From an uncultured Chitinophagaceae bacterium (GTDB taxonomy: Bacteria > Bacteroidota > Bacteroidia > Chitinophagales > Chitinophagaceae), in the NCBI GenBank assembly GCA_937897585.1, contig CALCNY010000333.1:1-5248 (forward strand): 5,248 nt of DNA. The letters are read 5' to 3'. Shown piece after piece: positions 1 to 5,248 of this stretch (position 1 is its first letter; the number at the start of each line of letters is the position of its first letter). Made by a program: the position numbers and the translations under genes. Under the pieces are notes generated by a model that ran no database searches, had not been told where the DNA came from, and was given only the letters and a program-made list of their open reading frames with translations.

Positions 1-2
1 AT

Positions 3-1502
3 TTTTCTACCAAGAAAAATAGAGAGAATGAAGAAAATAATTTCAGTGTGTTTGTAAATGCTATTACCGGTTTAATGGATCCACACACCACGTATTTCCC
101 ACCAATAGATTTAAGGTCATTTAACGAATCCATGAGCGGTCGGTTTTTTGGAATTGGCGCTCAGTTGAAAGATGAAGACGGAAAAATAAAAATTTCTAGC
201 CTAGTTAGTGGCGGTCCGGCATGGAAAAGTGGTGAACTGAAAGAAAACGATGAAATTATTAAAGTTGCACAAGGCAATCAAGAACCAATAGATGTAACTG
301 GATATGCTGTTACCGATGCAGTAAAGCTGATTAGAGGCGCAGAAAAAGGGTCTGAAGTAAGATTGACAGTCAAAAAACCAGATGGTACAATTAAGGTGAT
401 TGCTTTAGTGAGAGATGATATTAAATTAGAAGATACGTTTGCAAAATCAGCCATCATTAATGGTAACAATAAAATTGGGTACATCTATCTTCCTGAATTT
501 TATGCAGATTTTGAAAGACCCAATGGAGCGCGCTGTGCAGCTGATGTAGCAAAAGAAGTGGAAAAACTAAAAGCTGAAAATGTAGATGGGATTATTCTTG
601 ATTTAAGAAATAATGGTGGTGGCTCTTTGTATGATGTGGTTCAAATGGCTGGATTGTTTATAAACGATGGTCCTATTTGTCAGGTTAAAGGTAGAGATGA
701 AAAGGCCAATATATTAAAAGACAGAGACAGTAAATTGCAATACGCTGGACCATTAGCTGTAATGGTTGATGGAACAAGTGCTTCTGCTTCAGAAATTTTT
801 GCAGCAGCTATCCAGGATTATAAAAGAGGCCTAATTATAGGCGCATCTTCAACTTATGGTAAAGGAACTGTTCAACGTAACATCTCATTAAACCCAGATA
901 ATGAATTGGGAATAACCAGTAGCAAACCTGATGACATGGGGTCTGTTAAACTCACACTACAGAAATTTTATAGAATTAATGGCGGTGCCACACAACTTAG
1001 AGGCGTTGTTCCTGATGTTGTTTTGCCAGATCGTTTTGATTATTTAAAATTCAGAGAAAAGGATAATCCTAGTGCTTTGAAATGGGATGAAATTCCTCAA
1101 GCAGATTATCAAAAATGGGTAAAAAGTAGCGATGTAGAACAAGCTGCTACTATGGTAAACGAAGAAGTTACAAAAAACACAACATTCAATAGCATTAAAA
1201 ATAATGTGCTTTGGTTAGAGAAGTATAATGATAGAGAATATTCTCTAAACATTACCAAGTACAAGCAAGAGCAAAAACAATTAAAGGATGTAGTTAAAAA
1301 CCTCGACGATTTAAATAAATTGGCCACCCCAATGAATTTTACAAATCTTACTTCTGATACTTTGGCAATCAACAGTGCAGAGGATAAAATTGAAAAGAAC
1401 AAGCAATGGATTAAATTCAGAAATACTGATGTTTATATAGATGAGTCAGTAAAAGCTTTGGATAAAGTTATTGCTTTGGAGAATTTGGCGAAGAATAAAT
1501 AA
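3..1502 (+). CDS. prc: Tail-specific (C-terminal processing) protease Prc/Tsp, S41 family; N-terminus cut off by the window edge
   Basis: Periplasmic serine protease that degrades or trims proteins from their C-termini. The frame is open from base 3 (499 codons), so the GTG at 48 is not the real start: the residues before it continue the domain that leads into DPHTTYFPP (fragment residues 26-34). A PDZ domain follows at about 50-136 (starts GIGAQL; core SGGPAWKSG), then the S41 core at about 143-345 with DLRNNGGG and GTSASASEIFAAA. By alignment from memory with E. coli Prc, the catalytic residues are Ser261 (codon 783-785), Asp272 and Lys287 (in YGKGTVQ). The Ser-to-Lys distance is one residue longer than in E. 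coli. QKFYRINGGATQLRGVVPD and a charged Prc-type C-terminal domain (about 355-499) complete it. Compared with the 682-residue E. coli enzyme, the C-terminus is whole and about 190 N-terminal residues, including any signal peptide, lie outside. It is convergent with the subtilase gene. Family assignment is very secure; substrates are unknown. Confidence 0.95.
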   Translation, partial: FSTKKNRENEENNFSVFVNAITGLMDPHTTYFPPIDLRSFNESMSGRFFGIGAQLKDEDGKIKISSLVSGGPAWKSGELKENDEIIKVAQGNQEPIDVTGYAVTDAVKLIRGAEKGSEVRLTVKKPDGTIKVIALVRDDIKLEDTFAKSAIINGNNKIGYIYLPEFYADFERPNGARCAADVAKEVEKLKAENVDGIILDLRNNGGGSLYDVVQMAGLFINDGPICQVKGRDEKANILKDRDSKLQYAGPLAVMVDGTSASASEIFAAAIQDYKRGLIIGASSTYGKGTVQRNISLNPDNELGITSSKPDDMGSVKLTLQKFYRINGGATQLRGVVPDVVLPDRFDYLKFREKDNPSALKWDEIPQADYQKWVKSSDVEQAATMVNEEVTKNTTFNSIKNNVLWLEKYNDREYSLNITKYKQEQKQLKDVVKNLDDLNKLATPMNFTNLTSDTLAINSAEDKIEKNKQWIKFRNTDVYIDESVKALDKVIALENLAKNK

Positions 1503-1531
1503 GCCCCCTCAATCCCCCGAAGGGGGAGGCT
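1502..1531. repeat. GC-rich imperfect palindrome directly after the prc stop codon (REP-like; possible terminator)
   Basis: Starting on the last base of the TAA stop, CCCCC (1514-1518) and GGGGG (1522-1526) pair around a GAA loop. An outer AGCC (1502-1505) can pair with GGCT (1528-1531), leaving CCCTCAAT unpaired on the left and a single A on the right. It stands out sharply from the AT-rich surroundings. Sequences of the form CCCCTnAATCCCCC-GAA-GGGGGA are, from memory, frequent intergenic repeats in Bacteroidota. It may end or protect the prc transcript, but only short T stretches follow it, so it is not a textbook intrinsic terminator. Confidence 0.6.
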
Positions 1532-1567
1532 GTTTGGTGTTTGGTCGCTGCGCTTGTTTGGTGTTTG
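1531..1567. repeat. Pair of 13-base direct repeats
   Basis: TGTTTGGTGTTTG occurs exactly at 1531-1543 and again at 1555-1567, a period of 24 bases. The 11 bases between the copies (GTCGCTGCGCT) are GC-rich. The pair fills the space between the GC-rich palindrome and the long inverted repeat. No coding potential is seen. It may be a tandem duplication or part of the neighbouring repeat element. Confidence 0.55.
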
Positions 1568-1574
1568 TTGTTAA

Positions 1575-1707
1575 TGCCACAAAGACGCGAAGGCACAAAG
1601 TATCACGAAGGGAGAATTAATAAATAGTGATTTCTTCTCTGATTCATGTCGAAACTCAAAATTCAAAAACAATTATTGGACCTTTGTGACCTAGTGTCTT
1701 AGTGGCA
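1575..1707. repeat. Long imperfect inverted repeat (MITE- or REP-like intergenic element)
   Basis: The left arm (1575-1600) begins TGCCACAAAGACGCGAAGG and the right arm (1682-1707) ends GTGTCTTAGTGGCA. The reverse complement of the right arm matches the left arm at 21 of 26 positions, with perfect 6-base outer (TGCCAC) and 7-base inner (CACAAAG) blocks. The 81-base centre (1601-1681) is AT-rich, has no open frame of note, and contains TCAAAATTCAAAA (1656-1668), which recurs at 5124-5136. Motifs built on CCACAAAGACACAAAGGCAC are, from memory, widespread intergenic repeats in Bacteroidota and some other phyla. Mobility is not shown: no transposase is present and no target-site duplication is evident. 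Confidence 0.6.
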
Positions 1708-1736
1708 AAAAATAATTCGTGGTAAATTCAACCCAT

Positions 1737-1763
1737 AAAAAAAGCGCCTTTTAAGGCGCTTTT
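1737..1763 (-). terminator. Intrinsic terminator of the subtilase gene
   Basis: AAAGCGCC (1741-1748) pairs perfectly with GGCGCTTT (1755-1762), and the stem can extend by two more A-T pairs. Read on the minus strand, the hairpin is followed by seven T (complement of A at 1737-1743). It begins about 27 bases beyond the subtilase stop codon. The plus side has only a short T stretch (1760-1763), so it may also stop read-through from prc, but weakly. Confidence 0.85.
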
Positions 1764-1789
1764 CAATTTTATAAATCAGTAATTCGATT

Positions 1790-3457
1790 TTATTTTGTTG
1801 CTTTCTTAGCTACTGGTTTGGTAGTCTTTATTTTGTTTGCCGCATTAACAGCATCAGCCATTTTTACCGCTTCATAAGCATTAGCAAAAGCTCCTGTTCT
1901 TGAAAGTTCACTCAACATCTTCTTGTCATCTGTGCCAGGTACTTTTACTTCTTCATTACAAACCACTGCAGATTTTTCAATGATATTTTTCAATTGCTTG
2001 GCAGTTAATGTAGGATAGTATTCCAAAGTAAGTGCAGCAATACCTGCTACAACCGGACAAGCCATGCTGGTACCACTTGCATTTCCATATGTGTTTCCAC
2101 CTGGAATAGTAGAGTAGATGCTAACACCAGGAGCAAATACATCAACTTCCTGCTTTCCATAATTACTGAATGAAGCCGTTAATCCACCATTTTTTTCATC
2201 GCCACTAGCTCCAACTGTTATGACATTACCTGCTTTTCCAGATCCGTCTTCAAAAATTGGGTTAGGGAAATTATCAGCCGTATCAATGTTTTTTGAATCA
2301 TTCCCTGCAGCATGAACTAATAATACCCCTTTTTTATCAGCATATTTGAAAGCTTCATCAACCCATTTTTTTTCAGGAGAAAAACTTTTACCAAAACTCA
2401 TACTGATAATTTTTGCGCCATTGTCAACAGCGTAACGAATGGCATTGGCAATATCCTTGTCATGTTCATCACCATCGGGTACTGCACGCAACATCATAAT
2501 GCTCACATTATCTGCGATGCCATCAATACCTTTTTCATTGTTTCTGGCGGCACCTATTATTCCGGAACAATGAGTACCATGGAAAGGAGTAGAGGCCATG
2601 ATATCATTATTGCCATAATTTCTGTCGTTTAAATTGGATTCATCATCTTTTACTACATCGGCTCTGTAAGCTTTTGGCGCCATAGTGGCTGCTTCTGCTT
2701 TTCTCAATTGACCACCTATTTCATCGAGCAGCTGGGTATTGGTGATTTCATAGCTATTATTGGCTTTACTGATGTTTAAAATCAATCCTTTTGCCATTTT
2801 TCCATTGGCATCAACAGTATTGTTTGCTTTTAAATCTTCGCCATTGTATTCTTCTTTACCTAATTCTTTTCTCAATACAGAATCGCCAGCAAGGAATTTA
2901 GGATATAGCATTTTCAAATAGCCGATTTCAGATTCATTGACTTCGCCAACAACTTTTTCCTTAGCTTTTTGATACATTGCATAAGATTTTTTGTCGGCAG
3001 GAGAGAGAGAATCTACATTCACTTCCTTGCCTTCCCATCTGATTTTCAATTTGTGATAAACGCGTGCACCTTCATCACTGTCTTCTTTTACGTTTTTGCC
3101 ATCTTTCCCGCCAATGAAGTTCCATCCATGAACATCATCGATGTAGCCGTTTTTATCGTCATCTTTACCATTGCCTGGGATTTCTCTGGGGTTTGTCCAA
3201 AGCACCGTTTTTAAATCTTCATGCAAAGTATCAATACCGCTGTCAATAACAGCGACTACAACTTTTTTGCTTTTTAATTTCTTTGATTTCAAAAAGTCAT
3301 AAGCTTTATTTAAACTGATGCCGTTGAAGCCGGTTTCTGTTTTATCCATCTGGTGCCAATTATTAGGTGCTTTTTTTTCTGCGCCTTCAGAACTCTGTGC
3401 AAAAGTAGTAGCCCCAAATAGTAATCCTGATACCAGTAACGTGTAAGTTTTTATCAT
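1790..3457 (-). CDS. Exported S8 family (subtilisin-like) serine protease with a large insertion between Asp and His motifs
   Basis: Secreted or periplasmic endopeptidase of 555 residues. Residues 1-20 form a signal peptide (charged MIKT, hydrophobic core, likely cut after TFA before Gln21) with no lipobox Cys. The triad is Asp72 in VAVIDSGID, His293 in HGTHCSG and Ser464 in GTSMACPVVAG; Asn386 in AAGND is the expected oxyanion residue. Residues 96-112 carry the Asp/Asn-rich NGKDDDKNGYIDD...GW motif seen in many subtilases, possibly calcium-binding. About 220 residues separate Asp72 and His293, against about 30 in subtilisin, so some 190 charged residues are inserted. There is no obvious separate prodomain, and the protein ends in a Lys/Thr-rich tail rather than a recognisable type IX secretion domain. 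The ATG follows an A-rich leader without Shine-Dalgarno. The gene lies 76 bases downstream of the dehydrogenase gene and ends at a strong terminator. Family is certain; substrate unknown. Confidence 0.95.
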   Translation of the reverse strand: MIKTYTLLVSGLLFGATTFAQSSEGAEKKAPNNWHQMDKTETGFNGISLNKAYDFLKSKKLKSKKVVVAVIDSGIDTLHEDLKTVLWTNPREIPGNGKDDDKNGYIDDVHGWNFIGGKDGKNVKEDSDEGARVYHKLKIRWEGKEVNVDSLSPADKKSYAMYQKAKEKVVGEVNESEIGYLKMLYPKFLAGDSVLRKELGKEEYNGEDLKANNTVDANGKMAKGLILNISKANNSYEITNTQLLDEIGGQLRKAEAATMAPKAYRADVVKDDESNLNDRNYGNNDIMASTPFHGTHCSGIIGAARNNEKGIDGIADNVSIMMLRAVPDGDEHDKDIANAIRYAVDNGAKIISMSFGKSFSPEKKWVDEAFKYADKKGVLLVHAAGNDSKNIDTADNFPNPIFEDGSGKAGNVITVGASGDEKNGGLTASFSNYGKQEVDVFAPGVSIYSTIPGGNTYGNASGTSMACPVVAGIAALTLEYYPTLTAKQLKNIIEKSAVVCNEEVKVPGTDDKKMLSELSRTGAFANAYEAVKMADAVNAANKIKTTKPVAKKATK

Positions 3458-3480
3458 TTTTTATTTTTTTTAGTCAGTGA

Positions 3481-3523
3481 AATTATCTGTTTGATTAGAG
3501 GTTTAAAAGCTAATCAGATAATT
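3481..3523. repeat. Bulged palindrome between the dehydrogenase and subtilase genes
   Basis: AATTATCTG (3481-3489) plus ATTAG (3494-3498) together form the exact reverse complement of CTAATCAGATAATT (3510-3523), interrupted only by a four-base TTTG insertion (3490-3493). The 11-base loop is 3499-3509. It occupies over half of the 76-base gap, downstream of one minus-strand stop and upstream of the next minus-strand start. No T-run follows on the minus strand, so it is a poor intrinsic terminator. It could be an operator, an RNA-stability hairpin or a weak attenuator; which one is not decidable here. Confidence 0.5.
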
Positions 3524-3533
3524 TGGGAAATTT

Positions 3534-5057
3534 TTACAAATCAAATTTTATGCCTTGAGCCAATGGTAATTTGTCTGTATAATTAATGGTATTTGTTTGA
3601 CGTCTCATATATACTTTCCAAGCATCACTTCCACTTTCTCTGCCGCCGCCAGTTTCTTTTTCGCCTCCAAAAGCTCCGCCAATTTCAGCACCTGAAGTTC
3701 CAATGTTAACGTTTGCTATACCACAATCGCTACCTGCATGCGATAAGAATTTTTCGGCTTCCAATAGATTGGTGGTGATGATAGAAGAGGAGAGACCTTG
3801 AGGTACACCATTTTGTAAGGCAATGGCTTCATTCATCGTTTTGTATTTCATGATGTAAAGAATCGGAGCGAATGTTTCATGCTGTACAATTTCGAAACTG
3901 TTTTTCGCTTCAGCGATACAAGGCTTTACATAGCAACCACTTTCGTAACCTTTACCTTTGATAACACCTCCTTCAACCAAAAATTTACCTCCTTCAGCTT
4001 TGCATTTTTCAATTGCCGCAAGGTACATGTTCACTGCATCTTTATCTATCAATGGGCCCACATGATTTTTTTCATTCAATGGGTTACCTATTTTCAATTG
4101 CTTGTATGCGTGAGCCAGTTTCTCTTTAAACTTATTGTATATTTTTTCGTGAATGATCAGTCTTCTTGTAGTGGTACATCTTTGACCAGCTGTACCTACA
4201 GCGCCAAAAGTTGCGGCGATCATAGCTATATTTAAATCTGCTTCTTTTGAAATGATGATGGCGTTGTTACCACCTAGTTCCAATAGACTTCTACCTAATC
4301 TTTGACCTACAGCTGCAGCAACCGCCTTTCCCATTCTGGTGCTACCCGTTGCTGATACCAAAGGAACTCTTGTATCATTGCTCATCCATTCTCCAACTTC
4401 TTTGCCACCGCTAACCAAACAACATACACCTTCAGGTACATTGTTTTTCTTGAATACCGTTTGAATGATTTTTTGACAAGCAACACCACACAATGGCGTT
4501 TTTTCGCTAGGTTTCCAAATGCAAACATCTCCGCAAACCCAAGCTAACATGGTGTTCCAACTCCAAACTGCAACTGGGAAGTTGAATGCGGAAATGATGC
4601 CTACGATACCTAATGGATGGTATTGCTCATACATTCTGTGTCCAGGTCTTTCACTGTGCATGGTTAATCCGTGTAATTGTCTTGATAAACCAACTGCGAA
4701 ATCACAGATGTCAATCATTTCCTGAACTTCGCCTAAGCCTTCCTGTAAGCTTTTGCCCATTTCATAACTAACCAATTTACCCAATGAGTCTTTGTATTTC
4801 CTAAGTTCTTCGCCAATTTGCCTAACAATTTCTCCTCTTTTAGGAGCAGGCCAAGTACGCCATTCTTCAAATGCTTTTTGTGCTGTGGTTACAACGGTTT
4901 GATAAGATTTTTCATCGGCAGCAATTACTGAGCCAATGAGCTTTCCATCTACTGGAGAATAAGATTCAATTACTGCTGCTTTGGTTTTAATCCATGCAGA
5001 ACCTGTAGATACGCCCGGGTTAATACCTTGTATCTGTAATGTTTTGAGAAAGTCCAT
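3534..5057 (-). CDS. amaB: ALDH7-family aldehyde dehydrogenase (alpha-aminoadipate semialdehyde / L-piperideine-6-carboxylate dehydrogenase)
   Basis: Cytosolic NAD(P)+-dependent enzyme predicted to oxidise alpha-aminoadipate semialdehyde, in equilibrium with piperideine-6-carboxylate, to alpha-aminoadipate in lysine breakdown. At 507 residues it has ordinary family length. Visible are the oxyanion Asn159 (SAFNFP), cofactor-binding WKPSE (181-185), the ATGSTRMG turn (236-243), general base Glu260 (LLELGGNN), nucleophile Cys294 (GTAGQRCTTTRR; codon 4176-4178) and ETFAP (394-398). The C-terminus (GTSGAEIGGAFGGEKETGGG, then RESGSDAWK.YMRR and INYTDKLPLAQGIKF) and the GEVQEMIDICDFAVGLSR segment (109-126) are hallmarks of ALDH7/antiquitin, nearly as in human ALDH7A1 from memory, which is why this subfamily is preferred over general ALDHs. 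There is no signal peptide. The ATG has an A/T-rich leader and a TACCTTTG promoter element 23 bases upstream. No other lysine-degradation gene is visible. The symbol follows the Pseudomonas name; pcd is used elsewhere. The exact substrate is inferred from the subfamily. Confidence 0.9.
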   Translation of the reverse strand: MDFLKTLQIQGINPGVSTGSAWIKTKAAVIESYSPVDGKLIGSVIAADEKSYQTVVTTAQKAFEEWRTWPAPKRGEIVRQIGEELRKYKDSLGKLVSYEMGKSLQEGLGEVQEMIDICDFAVGLSRQLHGLTMHSERPGHRMYEQYHPLGIVGIISAFNFPVAVWSWNTMLAWVCGDVCIWKPSEKTPLCGVACQKIIQTVFKKNNVPEGVCCLVSGGKEVGEWMSNDTRVPLVSATGSTRMGKAVAAAVGQRLGRSLLELGGNNAIIISKEADLNIAMIAATFGAVGTAGQRCTTTRRLIIHEKIYNKFKEKLAHAYKQLKIGNPLNEKNHVGPLIDKDAVNMYLAAIEKCKAEGGKFLVEGGVIKGKGYESGCYVKPCIAEAKNSFEIVQHETFAPILYIMKYKTMNEAIALQNGVPQGLSSSIITTNLLEAEKFLSHAGSDCGIANVNIGTSGAEIGGAFGGEKETGGGRESGSDAWKVYMRRQTNTINYTDKLPLAQGIKFDL

Positions 5058-5080
5058 TTTTATTGATTTTTATTTACCCG

Positions 5081-5088
5081 CAAAGGTA
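5081..5088 (-). promoter_or_regulatory. Bacteroidota-type -7 promoter element for the aldehyde dehydrogenase gene
   Basis: On the minus strand this reads TACCTTTG, an exact match to the TAnnTTTG -7 consensus of Bacteroidota housekeeping promoters. It lies 23 bases before the ATG, which would give a leader of roughly 15-20 bases. A clear TTTG -33 box at the usual spacing of about 19-21 bases is not seen; the nearest TTG (5103-5105) lies only 14 bases away. The A/T-rich leader has no Shine-Dalgarno, as usual for the phylum. Confidence 0.65.
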
Positions 5089-5119
5089 CAAACTTATGGA
5101 GGCAATTTTTGAAAATAGT

Positions 5120-5189
5120 AAATTCAAAATTCAAAATTTAAAAAATGGAACATGTCTTTTTTTACTTTTTAATTTTCACTTTTGAATTT
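5120..5189. repeat. AT-rich imperfect inverted repeat upstream of the aldehyde dehydrogenase gene
   Basis: The left arm (5120-5143, starting AAATTCAAAATTCAAAA) and the reverse complement of the right arm (5166-5189, ending CACTTTTGAATTT) agree at 21 of 24 positions around a 22-base loop. The left arm is itself a short tandem of TTCAAAA units, and its TCAAAATTCAAAA (5124-5136) is identical to 1656-1668 in the other intergenic repeat. Runs of TTCAAAA are, from memory, common in intergenic DNA of Bacteroidota. The low-complexity AT content makes chance pairing easier, so confidence is moderate. Confidence 0.45.
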
Positions 5190-5193
5190 TGTC

Positions 5194-5235
5194 TCAATAC
5201 TGCTCTTTCTCGTTCGGAAAATCTCCTGATTTAAC
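5194..5235 (-). CDS. Possible C-terminal end of a gene entering from the right edge (very tentative)
   Basis: Between the AT-rich repeat and the adapter the base composition becomes more balanced. On the minus strand one frame reads VKSGDFPNEKEQY and then a TGA stop (5194-5196), which resembles the hydrophilic end of a protein. Thirteen codons are too few to prove coding, and the other two minus frames are also open for a similar distance or end only later inside the repeat. If real, the gene would be co-directional with the dehydrogenase gene. No function can be assigned. Confidence 0.15.
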   Translation of the reverse strand, partial: VKSGDFPNEKEQY

Positions 5236-5248
5236 AGATCGGAAGAGC
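5236..5248. other. Illumina TruSeq adapter residue (non-genomic)
   Basis: The final 13 bases, AGATCGGAAGAGC, equal the common first 13 bases of the Illumina TruSeq read 1 and read 2 adapters. They sit flush at the end of the window. This is untrimmed library sequence carried into an assembly at a contig end, so it should not be interpreted as genome, and similarity searches or overlaps using this end should exclude it. Confidence 0.95.

Noticed and set aside
48..50. GTG as the start codon of the Prc gene
   Set aside because: The frame is open back to base 3, the upstream residues belong to the conserved domain, and the protein would lack its N-terminal domain and signal peptide.
1109..1402. 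97-codon minus-strand open frame with apparent membrane segments
   Set aside because: It is antisense to the Lys/Asn-rich C-terminal domain of Prc, which makes a spurious Phe/Leu/Ser-rich translation.
1531..1567. CRISPR-like repeat and spacer
   Set aside because: There are only two 13-base copies with an 11-base spacer, and no cas genes are present.
1503..1789. Small RNA or short protein gene in the intergenic gap
   Set aside because: No open frame of note was seen and no recognisable RNA family. The visible structure is accounted for by repeats and the terminator.
2969..3214. 81-codon plus-strand open frame with a hydrophobic look
   Set aside because: It is antisense to the subtilase gene. 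The hydrophobicity comes from complementing Lys/Glu-rich codons.
3879..4235. 118-codon plus-strand open frame
   Set aside because: It lies wholly opposite the conserved catalytic part of the aldehyde dehydrogenase, and its translation is a Phe/Cys-rich antisense product with no domain.
1790..5057. A functional operon or novel system joining the dehydrogenase and the subtilase
   Set aside because: The functions are unrelated (cytosolic lysine catabolism and exported proteolysis), the gap is 76 bases with a palindrome, and no shared partner gene is visible.

Overview
The window is 5,248 bases of AT-rich bacterial DNA that looks like the Bacteroidota, probably near Chitinophagales or Sphingobacteriales. 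The signs are start codons preceded by A-rich leaders without a Shine-Dalgarno sequence, a TACCTTTG (TAnnTTTG-type) -7 promoter element before one gene, all-TAA stops, and Bacteroidota-style intergenic repeats. The assignment rests on these signatures and on how the proteins read; no database search was made.

Layout from left to right. A plus-strand gene enters from the left edge and ends at 1502. It is the C-terminal three quarters of a Prc/Tsp tail-specific protease (PDZ plus S41 serine/lysine protease). The 287-base gap 1503-1789 has no gene but is dense in repeats: a GC-rich palindrome touching the protease stop codon, a 13-base direct repeat, a long imperfect inverted repeat, and a strong hairpin terminator for the next gene. 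A minus-strand gene (1790-3457) encodes an exported S8 subtilisin-like protease with a complete catalytic triad and a very large insertion between the Asp and His motifs. A 76-base gap with a bulged palindrome separates it from a second minus-strand gene (3534-5057), an ALDH7-family (antiquitin-like) aldehyde dehydrogenase, probably the lysine-catabolic alpha-aminoadipate semialdehyde / piperideine-6-carboxylate dehydrogenase. Upstream of it lie its promoter, an AT-rich inverted repeat, and about 45 bases that may hold the end of another gene.

The last 13 bases (5236-5248) are identical to the common start of Illumina TruSeq adapters. They are almost certainly sequencing residue at a contig end, not genome.

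The genes do not form an evident pathway. The two proteases are both expected to act in the cell envelope or periplasm and are convergently transcribed. The dehydrogenase is a cytosolic metabolic enzyme that shares only strand with the subtilase. I found no convincing undescribed system. The points most worth a second look are the adapter residue, the repeat cluster between the convergent protease genes, and the inserted domain of the subtilase.
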